Of a stretch of DNA of 64,000 nt, positions 35,216-44,323 are shown in pieces. The notes beneath the pieces were generated by a model. The model was not told the DNA's origin, made no database searches, and worked only from the letters and a program-made list of their open reading frames with translations. The stretch is from the NCBI RefSeq assembly GCF_003663945.1, contig NZ_RCCH01000003.1:248001-312000 (forward strand), in the 5' to 3' direction. The stretch's first letter is position 1; every line of letters begins with the position of its first letter. Both the position numbers and the translations under genes were made by a program. This DNA comes from Lacinutrix venerupis (GTDB lineage: Bacteria; Bacteroidota; Bacteroidia; Flavobacteriales; Flavobacteriaceae).

Positions 35216-36196
35216 TTATAAAACCATAAGGTTACAGCCTCTAATATCGCTAGAATCAAATCGTCCAATAATTTCAAAACTACCATTAGTATTTACACGT
35301 CCTAAATCTTGAGTAGCAATAAAAGAACAAGAATTAATATTTGCTAAATCTATAACATTAACACCTCCTGTCTTTCCAGTTTTTTGTATGGTTAATGCAT
35401 CTTCTGTATCGCGAGTAATAATTCGCATCCAATTAGGACAATTAAAAACACCATGCCCTTTAGAATAAGCTTGGCTTAAAAGCTCGGTCATACCGTATTC
35501 ACTATGTATTGCGTTTACACCAAAGCCTTGTTTTAAAATGCTATGCAACTCCTCTCTAATAAGTTCTTTTCTTCTGCCCTTCATACCTCCGGTTTCCATA
35601 ATTATGGTATTGTTGAGGTTAAATGTATTGCTTTCAATTAAATCTAATAAAGCAAACGATACACCAATAAGTAGTACCTTTTTGCCTGCTGCATCTAAGC
35701 GTTTTAAGGTTGTACTTAAAGCAGAAAGATTATCTAAGTAAAAACCACTTTCGGTATGTTTAGAGTCTTTAATTAAGCTGTCTACCATGTAAATTAAAGA
35801 AGAACCTTCGCGCTCTAAATAACTAGGTAGTAATGCTAGTACAACATAGTTTTCTATAGGACCATAAAAGGTTTCAAATGCTTTGTTAAAACTATCCTCG
35901 TAAACCTTTAAATCTGTAATGTAATGCTTACTAGTTACGCTTCCAGTGGTTCCGCTACTGCTAAATGTTTTTTTTATAGTTTTTTGGGAACTTATTACTT
36001 GATGCGATTTAAAAAATTGAATAGGAAGAAACGGAATCTCTTCAACTGTTTTTATATCGCTTGGGTTTTTGTATAATAAATCACAAAACGAACGATAAAC
36101 AGGATTATTTTCAAACTGAAATTTAAACACTTGCAAAGCTAAAGTGTTAAACTGAGCTTTGGTTTTAATATTAAAAATTTGGTTTGCGTCTATCAT
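35216..36196 (-). CDS. LuxE-family acyl-protein synthetase/acyl transferase
   Basis: 326 residues; LuxE domain (PF04443 type) of the adenylate-forming superfamily. Visible: nucleotide-binding FSSSGTTGSVTSKHY near 82, METGGMKGRRKEL near 200 and SEYGMTELLSQAY near 233. LuxE activates fatty acids and passes them as acyl groups; no luxCDAB genes are nearby, so a bioluminescence role is not supported. More likely acyl activation for another pathway. Confidence 0.82.
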   Translation of the reverse strand: MIDANQIFNIKTKAQFNTLALQVFKFQFENNPVYRSFCDLLYKNPSDIKTVEEIPFLPIQFFKSHQVISSQKTIKKTFSSSGTTGSVTSKHYITDLKVYEDSFNKAFETFYGPIENYVVLALLPSYLEREGSSLIYMVDSLIKDSKHTESGFYLDNLSALSTTLKRLDAAGKKVLLIGVSFALLDLIESNTFNLNNTIIMETGGMKGRRKELIREELHSILKQGFGVNAIHSEYGMTELLSQAYSKGHGVFNCPNWMRIITRDTEDALTIQKTGKTGGVNVIDLANINSCSFIATQDLGRVNTNGSFEIIGRFDSSDIRGCNLMVL

Positions 36197-36221
36197 TATT
36201 CAAATTGAAAAACAAAAGTAA

Positions 36222-36257
36222 ATAAAAAGAGCGTTACCATTGGTAACGCTCTTTTAA
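36222..36257 (-). terminator. Terminator of the lamin-tail-like T9SS gene
   Basis: AAAAGAGCGTTACCA and TGGTAACGCTCTTTT form a perfect 15-bp palindrome between the T9SS protein gene stop and the LuxE-family start. Confidence 0.87.
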
Positions 36258-36275
36258 AAAGTATAAAAACTGTAA

Positions 36276-37106
36276 TTATTTAATTACTAATTTTTTTGTT
36301 GTTATTGTGTTACCTTGAGATAATCTTACAGCGTAAACACCAGCTTTAAGAGAAGATACGTTTAAACGCTCTGCAGATAAAGTAGTATTAATAACTTGCT
36401 TTCCTAAAATATCGTAAACAGCAACTTGTGTTGTTTCGTTGTTACTTGTTTTAATGTTTACAAAACCATTAGTTGTTGGGTTTGGAAACATAGAAAAAGT
36501 TGCTTTTTCAACGTCTTGAGTTGAAAGAGTGTTGTTAGTATAAGTTCCAATTGGCATTGCAGGAGTTGCTGAAGCATTTGTTGAAGTACCATCAAATACA
36601 TTTATGCCACTATATGTCCAGCTAGAGGTAGAAAAAGTTGTTCCATCAGGTCCAGTGTTGTTATCTCTGTAAGCCCAACCATCTAAATAATCCCAAGCTT
36701 CTCCACTACCATCAGTATTAATATCACCAAAAGTATCGATCACAGATCCATTTGCAAATAATTCTACAGCATCATCTCCGTTAATTCCCATAGCGCTAGA
36801 TGTATAATTAGGTGCAAAACCAAAAAAGTTAGTGAATTGTGTGCTTTCAGAAGCAACATAAATGTATGTTCCAGCGGCAATTACATCATTTGGAAAAGTA
36901 AACTCTTCACCATCTGTTCCGCCACCATTATTAGCGCTACCTATACCATAGATACTTAAATCAGGAATGTCTGCTATAGCATAAAGTTCTACTCCTTTTG
37001 GTGTGCCTCCTGATAATGGGCCATCATAAATACCTGTAAGAACAAGGTCTTGTCCGTAAGAAAGACTTAGTGAAATTGTAAATAATAAAAAGTAAATTTT
37101 TTTCAT
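36276..37106 (-). CDS. Secreted lamin-tail-domain-like protein with T9SS sorting domain
   Basis: 276 residues. Signal peptide to about 18 (LSLSYGQ). The central region (about 20-185) resembles bacterial lamin-tail (LTD) modules: LTGIYDGPLSGGTPKGVELYA, AAGTYIYVAS, INGDDAVELF. The last ~75 residues are a type A sorting domain (SMFPNPTTNG, YDILGKQVINT, KAGVYAVRLS, final KKLVIK). Likely surface or secreted. Shares signal-peptide and sorting-domain style with the next gene. Confidence 0.83.
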   Translation of the reverse strand: MKKIYFLLFTISLSLSYGQDLVLTGIYDGPLSGGTPKGVELYAIADIPDLSIYGIGSANNGGGTDGEEFTFPNDVIAAGTYIYVASESTQFTNFFGFAPNYTSSAMGINGDDAVELFANGSVIDTFGDINTDGSGEAWDYLDGWAYRDNNTGPDGTTFSTSSWTYSGINVFDGTSTNASATPAMPIGTYTNNTLSTQDVEKATFSMFPNPTTNGFVNIKTSNNETTQVAVYDILGKQVINTTLSAERLNVSSLKAGVYAVRLSQGNTITTKKLVIK

Positions 37107-37147
37107 ATTGTGTTGTTTTAAATTTGAGGGATAAAAGTAATTAAAAA

Positions 37148-37182
37148 AAAAAAGGCCAATAAATAATTATCAGCCTTTTAAC
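37148..37182 (-). terminator. Terminator downstream of the 765-residue T9SS gene
   Basis: AAAGGC and GCCTTT close a hairpin with inner ATAA/TTAT pairing, flanked by a long A-run, between the two T9SS genes read leftward. Confidence 0.6.
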
Positions 37183-37201
37183 AATAAGTTAATATTGAGT
37201 G

Positions 37202-39499
37202 TTATTTAATAACTAATTTCTTAGTCATTGTTGCACCATTTTGGTTTAATTTTAAAATGTAAACTCCAGTGTTTAAACTAGAAACGTTTAAAGTACTATT
37301 GTTTACGTTTTGAGATAATACTTGTTTACCTAAAATATCGAAAACAGTTACAGTAATAGCTTCGTTAGAAGTTGTTGTAATGTTTACAAATCCTGTGTTT
37401 GTAGGATTTGGATAGATTGAGAAGTTGGCATTATTAAAAGTATCTACAGATAAAGTACCGTCGTTATTTACACCAGGTGAAAATAAAACAGGATTAGCAG
37501 AAATTGTACTATGGTCTATAAAAGCACCAGTAAAGTCTGGACTTCTACCAATAGATTGGTTGTTTCCTGCTGCAGTATAAACTTCTACTAATACATCAAC
37601 ACCGTTATTATTAGTAATTGTAATAGTATCTCCACCATTGTTAAGTCCTAAACCACCTGTAGAAGCTACTTGAGCAGTAGATTGGATTCCTGTTGGTGTT
37701 CCACCTCCAAATACAACTATAAAGCTGCTTGGTGCTAAAATTGTACCTGTAGGGAATACGTGTCTGTCTGATGCTCCATCGGCAATAGTATAATCGCTTA
37801 AATCTATAGGTGTTACTCCTGTATTATAAATTTCAATAAATTCATCATCAGATGTGTCTACTACACCGTCTCCATTTGCATCTCCTGCAGTTGCGTCTGG
37901 ATCTGCATTTATTTCGTTAATTACTAAAAATACTGGATCACAGTTTGAAGCAGCAATTGTACCAGAAACAGTTGTAGCATCGCAATCGCCACCGTTAATA
38001 GTTAAGTCCCAAGCATCACCTTCATTTAATCCAGTAATTGTAATAACACCATCTGCAACAGTTGCAGGATCATCTCCAGCTATAGTTCCTGTAGATGTTG
38101 TAGATAAAGAAGTAATTGTAGCATCTGTTCCAGTATAGGGAATTTCAACAGTAACACCATCGTTATTATCTCCAGCAGTGTTAGTTGCACATGTATAAGT
38201 TTCAGTTTGTAAAATAACATCGCAAACTGCACAGTTAGATGTTGGTCTAGTTCCTAATGTTGGGCATGCTCCAAAAGCGTTTAAAGCTACATTGCTTAAA
38301 TCCCATCCAGAGTAACCGTCTGCACCATCGTCATTATATTCTATACTTACAAACACGTCTGTACCAGTGGCAGCAGATAAGTCTATATTATATGTTCCTG
38401 CATCTGTAATAGTTTGTGCAGTTGTCCATGTTGTAGAAGAAGGACATCCAGTGTAATTGCTTGTATATTTAATATTTAAATCTGTAACTCCAAAAGCTTC
38501 AGTAGCATCAAATGCTAAAGCTAGGTCTGTAACACCAGTCATGTCTAAAGGACCAAATACCATCCAAGCTTCAATTGCTTCTGCACATCCGCTACCGCAA
38601 TATGCATTTAAACTGTAAGTTCCAGCGTTAAGTTCCCATTGGTCTCCAGCTGTATTTGGTACAACAGTAACAATTTCAAAAGTTTCAGCACCATTGCTTA
38701 TATCAAAACAAGTAGTTGGTACTGGGTCACATAATGCAGCATCAACAGTTCCAGATGTAGAAATTGCACCACAATCACCTCCAACTAAAGCAACATCCCA
38801 AGCATCACCTTCAGATAAACCAGTTATTGTAATAACTCCATTAGCAACAGTTGCAGGATTATCTCCTCCAATAGTTCCTGTAGAGGTTGTAGTTACACTA
38901 GTTATTGCTGCATCAGATCCTGTATAAGGAATTTCAATAGTTACAGAGTCGTTATTATCGCCACCAGTATTAGTATTACAAGTGTATGTTGCTGCATTTA
39001 ATGCTACACCACAAGCTGTAGAGAATCCAGTCCAAGTAATATCATCAATAGTAACTTGACCATCACTATTATTTACACTAATAAATTTTATAACAGCATT
39101 ATTAGGTTCGTTTACTGTAATGCTTCCAGAGTTATATACGTTTGCATCTGAAGAAGTTACGTTACCAACAACAACATCATTAACAAGAATATTAAGGTTT
39201 ACTGCTGTACTAAATGCTCGTTGATAGTTAAAGCTAATTGTTCCAATACCACCAGTGATTACTCCAGAAGTAAGTTCTGCTTGAGGTGTTCTGTTTCTAC
39301 CTAACATTAAAGATTTTCCTGTAATACTTTGGTCTCCTCTAGATTGTACGTAAGTCCATGTAGAGCCATCATCTCCAGTAAAAGTTCCATCTGCATAAGA
39401 ACTTCCTGTTTCGGCAAAGTTGTCAAATGTTTCGGTTCCTTGTGCAAAAGAAACAGAAGACATTAAAATAGTTAATAATAAAAAGTAAATTTTTTTCAT
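37202..39499 (-). CDS. Large secreted multidomain protein: duplicated domains, lamin-tail module, T9SS sorting domain
   Basis: 765 residues from the ATG at 39499, which begins a good signal peptide (MKKIYFLLLTILMSSVSFAQ); an upstream ATG adds 17 unlikely residues. A jelly-roll-like region (25-160) is followed by two ~85-residue repeats of one module (about 165-260 and 430-520; each with NNDxVTxEIPYTG and GVITITGL and paired cysteines), separated by a discoidin-like region. Then an LTD (about 525-665) interrupted by GDANGDGVVDTSDDEF, a calcium-type loop. The end is a type A sorting domain. Probably a surface or secreted adhesin-like protein. Confidence 0.82.
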   Translation of the reverse strand: MKKIYFLLLTILMSSVSFAQGTETFDNFAETGSSYADGTFTGDDGSTWTYVQSRGDQSITGKSLMLGRNRTPQAELTSGVITGGIGTISFNYQRAFSTAVNLNILVNDVVVGNVTSSDANVYNSGSITVNEPNNAVIKFISVNNSDGQVTIDDITWTGFSTACGVALNAATYTCNTNTGGDNNDSVTIEIPYTGSDAAITSVTTTSTGTIGGDNPATVANGVITITGLSEGDAWDVALVGGDCGAISTSGTVDAALCDPVPTTCFDISNGAETFEIVTVVPNTAGDQWELNAGTYSLNAYCGSGCAEAIEAWMVFGPLDMTGVTDLALAFDATEAFGVTDLNIKYTSNYTGCPSSTTWTTAQTITDAGTYNIDLSAATGTDVFVSIEYNDDGADGYSGWDLSNVALNAFGACPTLGTRPTSNCAVCDVILQTETYTCATNTAGDNNDGVTVEIPYTGTDATITSLSTTSTGTIAGDDPATVADGVITITGLNEGDAWDLTINGGDCDATTVSGTIAASNCDPVFLVINEINADPDATAGDANGDGVVDTSDDEFIEIYNTGVTPIDLSDYTIADGASDRHVFPTGTILAPSSFIVVFGGGTPTGIQSTAQVASTGGLGLNNGGDTITITNNNGVDVLVEVYTAAGNNQSIGRSPDFTGAFIDHSTISANPVLFSPGVNNDGTLSVDTFNNANFSIYPNPTNTGFVNITTTSNEAITVTVFDILGKQVLSQNVNNSTLNVSSLNTGVYILKLNQNGATMTKKLVIK

Positions 39500-39581
39500 A
39501 ATTGTTTTATTAAATTTAGAAAACAAATATACTAATTTTAAAGCATCCATTTCTAATTTCTATTTACCTTTAAAAGGTTAT

Positions 39582-39696
39582 TTAACTATAAGATAACATT
39601 TTAACTTATTATATGGTGTTGTTTTGTTTGGGTAACAAGTGTTTAAATTTTTAATATTAACTTATCGTTATTATTTTTGTTTTAAAGTTAACTTAT
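39582..39696. promoter_or_regulatory. Four TTAACTTAT-like repeats upstream of the response regulator gene
   Basis: TTAACTTAT occurs exactly at 39601, 39657 and 39688, with a variant TTAACTATA at 39582. A TATTTTTG box lies at 39672-39679, between the last two copies. OmpR-family regulators bind direct repeats, so these are candidate sites for autoregulation. Confidence 0.35.
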
Positions 39697-39738
39697 TTGA
39701 TTAATCTTATCTTTACCACATAGAAATGTAAAATTAAA

Positions 39739-40422
39739 ATGAATAAAAAAGACATTAAAATACTTCTAGTAGACGATGAGCCAGATATTTTAGAAATTGT
39801 TGGTTATAATTTATCTCAAGAAGGTTATCAGGTAACTACGGCAAGTAATGGAATAGAAGGTGTAGCTTTAGCAAAAAGCGAAAAACCACAACTTATTATT
39901 CTGGATGTAATGATGCCAAAAATGGATGGGATTGAAACTTGCGAACAAATAAGGAAGTTGCCAGAATTAAAAAATTCATTAATTACTTTTTTAACTGCTA
40001 GAGGAGAGGATTATTCTCAAGTAGCCGGTTTCGATGCTGGTGCAGACGATTATATTACAAAACCTATTAAGCCAAAAGTGCTAGTAAGTAAAGTAAAAGC
40101 ATTACTTAGACGTTTAAAAACTGAAGAGGAAAGTGCGCCTGTTGTTACCATTGGAGATATTGTAATTAATAGAGAAGAATATAAAATTTTTGTAAAAGGA
40201 AAAGAGGTAATTTTGCCTAGAAAAGAATTTGAATTATTATCTTTATTGGCATCAAAACCAGGTAAAGTTTTTAAAAGAGAAGATATTCTTGATGAAGTTT
40301 GGGGAAATGAAGTTGTTGTTGGAGGTAGAACAATAGATGTTCATATTAGAAAACTGAGAGAGAAAATTGGAAACAAATCTTTTAAAACTGTAAAAGGTGT
40401 TGGTTATAAATTTGTAGAGTAA
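39739..40422 (+). CDS. OmpR/PhoB-family response regulator
   Basis: 227 residues. Receiver domain with acidic LVDDEPD (11-16) and phospho-acceptor Asp56 in LDVMMPKMDG, conserved Lys in TKPIKP, then a winged-helix DNA-binding domain (FELLSLLASKPGKVF, GRTIDVHIRKLR, GVGYKF). Cognate kinase gene follows after 16 bp. This pair resembles PhoB/PhoR in order, but the signal cannot be read from sequence. Confidence 0.94.
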   Translation: MNKKDIKILLVDDEPDILEIVGYNLSQEGYQVTTASNGIEGVALAKSEKPQLIILDVMMPKMDGIETCEQIRKLPELKNSLITFLTARGEDYSQVAGFDAGADDYITKPIKPKVLVSKVKALLRRLKTEEESAPVVTIGDIVINREEYKIFVKGKEVILPRKEFELLSLLASKPGKVFKREDILDEVWGNEVVVGGRTIDVHIRKLREKIGNKSFKTVKGVGYKFVE

Positions 40423-40438
40423 CCATTAGATAAAATAT

Positions 40439-41476
40439 ATGGAGATTAGGAAAACTTATAAGTTTGCTTTTAAAACAGCACTATATATAACTATCGTATT
40501 AACGCTCGCAATGAGCGTTTTTTTATACGTTTTTTATACTATTAGTTGGGTAAATATGCTTTTGTTTACTTTGTTTTGTTATGGTTTGTCTTTTGGAGTT
40601 ATTCAATATCGTGTACAAAATTTTATATATAAACGTGTTAAAAAAATATATGCAGACCTTACTCTTTTAGAGTCTACAACTTTTAGAAAAAAAAGAATTA
40701 CTACAGATATGGCTACTTTAACTCAAGAAATAGATAAGTATGCTAGAGATAAAAAAATAGAAATAGAAACCTTAAAAGTTAGAGAAGAATATAGAAAAGA
40801 ATTTTTAGGTAATGTTTCTCACGAATTAAAAACACCTTTATTTACTGTTCAAGGCTATATTGAAACGTTAATAGATGGTGCAGCAAACGATAAAAAAATA
40901 CGAGAAAAATATTTAGACCGTGCAAATAAAGGAGTAGAAAGGCTTATTTATATTGTAAGAGATTTAGATATGATTACAAAATTAGAAGCTGGAGATGTTA
41001 GAATAGAAATAGAAACCTTTAATATTTTAGAGCTTATAGAAAGTGTGTTCGATTTACTAGAAATGAAGGCTGCTAAAAAAAGGATAACACTTACATTAGA
41101 TAAAAGATATTCTCAGCCTATTTTAGTAAAAGCTGAAAAAGAAAAAATACAGCAAGTACTTACCAATTTAGTTGTAAACTCAATTAAATATGGAACAGAA
41201 AAAGGAACAACAGAAATTAGTGTAGAAAACCTTATAAAAAATAAGGTTATTGTAAGAGTGACAGATAATGGAGAAGGTATTGAAAAAGAAAATATACCAA
41301 GATTGTTTGAGCGTTTTTATAGAGTAGATAAAACAGGATCTAGAAAAGTTGGAGGATCTGGTTTAGGTTTGTCTATTGTTAAACATATAATTGAAGCACA
41401 CGACGAGAATATTTATGTTGAAAGCGAATTTGGAGTTGGTAGTGAGTTTTCTTTTACCTTAGAAAAGTCTAAATAA
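40439..41476 (+). CDS. Sensor histidine kinase, PhoR-like
   Basis: 345 residues. Two N-terminal membrane helices (about 12-33 and 38-58) with almost no periplasmic loop, a short coiled linker, HisKA with FLGNVSHELKTP and phospho-acceptor His128, then HATPase_c (LVVNSIKYG, VTDNGEGI, GGSGLGLSIVKH). Without an external domain it probably senses the membrane or a partner. Its last 18 bases overlap the convergent glycosyltransferase gene. Confidence 0.93.
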   Translation: MEIRKTYKFAFKTALYITIVLTLAMSVFLYVFYTISWVNMLLFTLFCYGLSFGVIQYRVQNFIYKRVKKIYADLTLLESTTFRKKRITTDMATLTQEIDKYARDKKIEIETLKVREEYRKEFLGNVSHELKTPLFTVQGYIETLIDGAANDKKIREKYLDRANKGVERLIYIVRDLDMITKLEAGDVRIEIETFNILELIESVFDLLEMKAAKKRITLTLDKRYSQPILVKAEKEKIQQVLTNLVVNSIKYGTEKGTTEISVENLIKNKVIVRVTDNGEGIEKENIPRLFERFYRVDKTGSRKVGGSGLGLSIVKHIIEAHDENIYVESEFGVGSEFSFTLEKSK

Positions 41477-42508
41477 ATTTGATGTATTAGGTGTTTTATA
41501 TTCCATATTTAAACCCTTATAATTCATAACTCTTTTTAATTCATCAATATTAAAATTTTCTTGCCTACATGATGGAACAATTTTTAAAGTATTAAAACGC
41601 TCTGCAAGATATTCTTGTTCAAACTGTCCAGGTGTTGGAATAAAAAAAGCATTTTTACTCAATTTAGCTAAATCCATAACTGTAGTATAACCAGAACGAC
41701 AAATTACAATTTTACTACCATTAATAGCTTTTTCAAGCTCTTGAGAAGTCATGTAATTATATATAGTAAATTGTTTAATTTGTGTACATGTTTGTTTACC
41801 TTTTATCTTTCCTTTTACAAAAAGTATTTTACCAGTAAAGTTTGTTAAATCTTCAATAAGTTTCTTTTCTAAAATACTTCGTTGTGGTTCTGGTCCAGAT
41901 AATAAAACCATAACATCGTATAAAACTTCAGTTTTAATTTTGTTAAGTCTGCTTAAAGGCCCTAAATAATTAACTTTTAAATTGTTTTTATTTGTTAAGT
42001 GTCCAAGTTTGCCACTTAAACTAGGTTCGTCTTTAAAGTCTGGAACCCAAATGGCATCAAATTTATTCATGATTATTTCATGAATTTTAGTACTAATTTT
42101 AGAAGTGTTGCCACTTAAAACATTAAGTTGATGGGTAATAAACACAGAAGGAATTTTAGCACTTCTAACTCCTAATCTATTATCCGAAATTATTCCTGAT
42201 AAATTATATTTGTCAACTAAAATATCTGTAATTTTTTTTTCGGCTTTTTTAGCCTTAAGCATTTTGGGTGTTTGTGCTATTAACTTCCATTTAAGATCTT
42301 TTCTTTTTTTTGAATATTCAATATTGTAAGAAGGAAGTGTTTCAAAAGTTAAATCTTTAAACTCTTTTTTTAAAAGTTGTAAAGCATCACCATCACTTGC
42401 TATAATTGGTTCAAAATGGCAGTCTAAAAGCCAATGTATAATAGGGATGCATCTAGTAGCATGGCCGATTCCCCAATTTAATGGTGCAACAAGAATTTTT
42501 TTCTTCAT
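41459..42508 (-). CDS. MurG-like glycosyltransferase of unknown specificity
   Basis: 349 residues from the ATG at 42508 (MKKKILVAPLNWGIGHATR), the usual N-terminus of this flavobacterial family; the upstream ATG adds four residues. GT-B fold with an N-terminal GIGHATR glycine loop and a C-terminal nucleotide-sugar region (VICRSGYTTVMDLAKL, FFIPTPGQFEQEYLA), as in MurG/GT28. Not MurG itself: too divergent and not in a cell-wall cluster. Overlaps the kinase stop by 18 bp. Confidence 0.8.
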   Translation of the reverse strand: MKKKILVAPLNWGIGHATRCIPIIHWLLDCHFEPIIASDGDALQLLKKEFKDLTFETLPSYNIEYSKKRKDLKWKLIAQTPKMLKAKKAEKKITDILVDKYNLSGIISDNRLGVRSAKIPSVFITHQLNVLSGNTSKISTKIHEIIMNKFDAIWVPDFKDEPSLSGKLGHLTNKNNLKVNYLGPLSRLNKIKTEVLYDVMVLLSGPEPQRSILEKKLIEDLTNFTGKILFVKGKIKGKQTCTQIKQFTIYNYMTSQELEKAINGSKIVICRSGYTTVMDLAKLSKNAFFIPTPGQFEQEYLAERFNTLKIVPSCRQENFNIDELKRVMNYKGLNMEYKTPNTSNLFRLF

Positions 42509-42582
42509 AATAAATAACAAAGATAATCATTATCACACTCGCTTATATTTCCTTAATTTTACCAAAAATTTAAATTAAAGTA

Positions 42583-43257
42583 GTGGGAAGTAAGAATAAG
42601 CTTAAAAGATTTAACGAAAACGAAACGTTTGCTAACGTATATCAGCCAAAACGAGAAGATTTGGTAGATTCAGATTACGAAATGAAAGGCCATTGGAATG
42701 CAAAACATTTTAAAAATAATAATCCTTTAGTCTTAGAATTAGGATGCGGAAAAGGAGAATACTCTGTAAATCTTGCAAAAAAATATCCGAATAAAAATTT
42801 TATAGGTATTGATATTAAAGGAGCTCGTTTTTGGAGAGGAGCAAAAACTGGGATTGAAGAAAATATACCTAATGTAGCTTTTTTAAGAACCCAAATAGAG
42901 CTTTTAGATAAAGCTTTTGCAGAAAATGAAGTGGATGAAATATGGATTACTTTCCCAGATCCACAAATAAAATATAAGAGAACTAAACATAGAATGACAA
43001 ATTCTGAGTTTTTAAAACGTTACAAGAAAGTATTAAAACCAGATGGTGTAATGAATTTGAAAACGGACAGCGAATTCATGCATGGTTATACTTTAGGCTT
43101 ACTCCATGGAGAAGGGCACGAAGTTCTTTATGCCAACCATAATGTTTATAAGCAAGAAGGAAGTCCTGAAGAGGTTACAAGTATACAAACACACTACGAA
43201 AATATATATTTGGAGCAAAACAAACCAATTACGTATATTAGGTTCAAAATTAAATAA
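42583..43257 (+). CDS. trmB: tRNA (guanine(46)-N7)-methyltransferase
   Basis: 224 residues, starting at GTG 42583. SAM-binding LELGCGKGEY near residue 48, IGIDIKGAR, and the family signature WITFPDPQIKYK near 128. Makes m7G46 in the variable loop of many tRNAs. The LysE-family gene follows after 3 bp. Confidence 0.94.
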   Translation: MGSKNKLKRFNENETFANVYQPKREDLVDSDYEMKGHWNAKHFKNNNPLVLELGCGKGEYSVNLAKKYPNKNFIGIDIKGARFWRGAKTGIEENIPNVAFLRTQIELLDKAFAENEVDEIWITFPDPQIKYKRTKHRMTNSEFLKRYKKVLKPDGVMNLKTDSEFMHGYTLGLLHGEGHEVLYANHNVYKQEGSPEEVTSIQTHYENIYLEQNKPITYIRFKIK

Positions 43258-43260
43258 TAC

Positions 43261-43890
43261 TTGGAAATAACACTAACATTTGGTATTGCGTTAATAGTAG
43301 CTTTGGTAGGTGTAATTCCTCCAGGATTATTAAACATGACTGCAGCTAAAATAAGTATTAAAGATGGACACACAAGAGGTTTAGTGTTCTCTCTTGGTGT
43401 TTGTATTGTTGTTATTGTACAAACTTTAATAGCTTTAGTGTTTGCAAGATATTTAAGTAGCCATCCAAATGTTGTAGATATTTTACAACGTGTAGCTTTT
43501 GTATTGTTCGTTTTAATAACAATTTATTTTTTAGTAATTGCTAAAAAGACAGATAAACCTAACGTAGACTCTAATGTAACAAGTAAAAAGAGCCGTTTTT
43601 TTCAAGGTTTATTATTGTCTGCATTAAATGTTTTTCCAATACCATATCAGGCATATATGGCTATAACTTTTACATCTTTTAAATGGATAAAATTAAATCC
43701 AACAGGAATAGCAGCCTATGTTGCAGGAGCTGCTACTGGGACTTTTGTTATGCTTTATATATACGTTTTCTTTTTTGAAAGAATAAACAGTAAAAAAATA
43801 AAATCACAAAAAGGGATGAATTTTATTATTGGAATTATAACAGGAATAATTTCAATAATCACTTTTATTAATATTGTTAAAGAATGGTAA
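43261..43890 (+). CDS. LysE/RhtB-family amino-acid exporter
   Basis: 209 residues, starting at TTG 43261. Six hydrophobic helices and the N-terminal LysE signature: VALVGVIPPGLLNMTAAKISIK. Exports amino acids or small metabolites; substrate unknown. Co-oriented with trmB (3-bp gap); its stop at 43890 is 4 bp before the next start. Confidence 0.85.
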   Translation: MEITLTFGIALIVALVGVIPPGLLNMTAAKISIKDGHTRGLVFSLGVCIVVIVQTLIALVFARYLSSHPNVVDILQRVAFVLFVLITIYFLVIAKKTDKPNVDSNVTSKKSRFFQGLLLSALNVFPIPYQAYMAITFTSFKWIKLNPTGIAAYVAGAATGTFVMLYIYVFFFERINSKKIKSQKGMNFIIGIITGIISIITFINIVKEW

Positions 43891-43894
43891 TATA

Positions 43895-44224
43895 ATGAAA
43901 CCAGAAACACTTAATTTTTTTGAAAAAGTGTATCAAGTGGCAAAACAAATTCCTTATGGAAGAGTTACAAGTTATGGAGCTATTGGTAATTATTTGGGAG
44001 CACCAAGAAGTGCAAGAATGGTTGGTTATGCCATGAACGGATCGGTTTCTAAAAACGTTCCGGCTCACCGTGTAGTTAACAAAAAAGGTCTTTTAACAGG
44101 AAAACAGCATTTTAAAGGTACAAACTTAATGCAGCAATTGCTAGAAAGTGAAGGTATTACAGTTATAGATAATCAAATTCAACATTTAGATAAGGTTTAT
44201 TGGGACCCTACAAAGGAACTATAA
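43895..44224 (+). CDS. Alkyltransferase-like protein (MGMT family, no active-site cysteine)
   Basis: 109 residues from the ATG at 43895. The DNA-binding part of the O6-methylguanine-DNA methyltransferase fold is recognisable: IPYGRVTSYGAIGNYLG, SARMVGYAMN and VPAHRVVNKKG. The catalytic PCHRV motif reads PAHRV, so alkyl transfer to Cys is impossible. Such ATL proteins bind alkylated guanines and hand them to nucleotide excision repair. The start at 43874 would overlap lysE by 17 bp and is less likely. Confidence 0.9.
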   Translation: MKPETLNFFEKVYQVAKQIPYGRVTSYGAIGNYLGAPRSARMVGYAMNGSVSKNVPAHRVVNKKGLLTGKQHFKGTNLMQQLLESEGITVIDNQIQHLDKVYWDPTKEL

Positions 44225-44288
44225 AATTTATAGATGCAGTAATAGAAAATCTTCAAACTAACTGCTTTATTCTTCAAGCTTTAAATAG

Positions 44289-44296
44289 TATATTTG
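44289..44296 (+). promoter_or_regulatory. -7 box (TATATTTG) upstream of mrp
   Basis: Exact TAnnTTTG match, 27 bp before the ATG of the Mrp-family gene; no clear TTG partner. Confidence 0.5.
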
Positions 44297-44323
44297 TGCT
44301 TAGAATGATTCTGAATTAGATTT

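Noticed and set aside
35216-36196. Part of a bioluminescence operon (LuxE)
   Set aside because: No luxA, luxB, luxC or luxD-like gene nearby; stand-alone LuxE-family proteins are found in non-luminous Flavobacteria.
43874-43894. ATG 43874 as start of the alkyltransferase-like gene
   Set aside because: Would overlap lysE by 17 bp and add seven residues outside the family; ATG 43895 is in the usual place.
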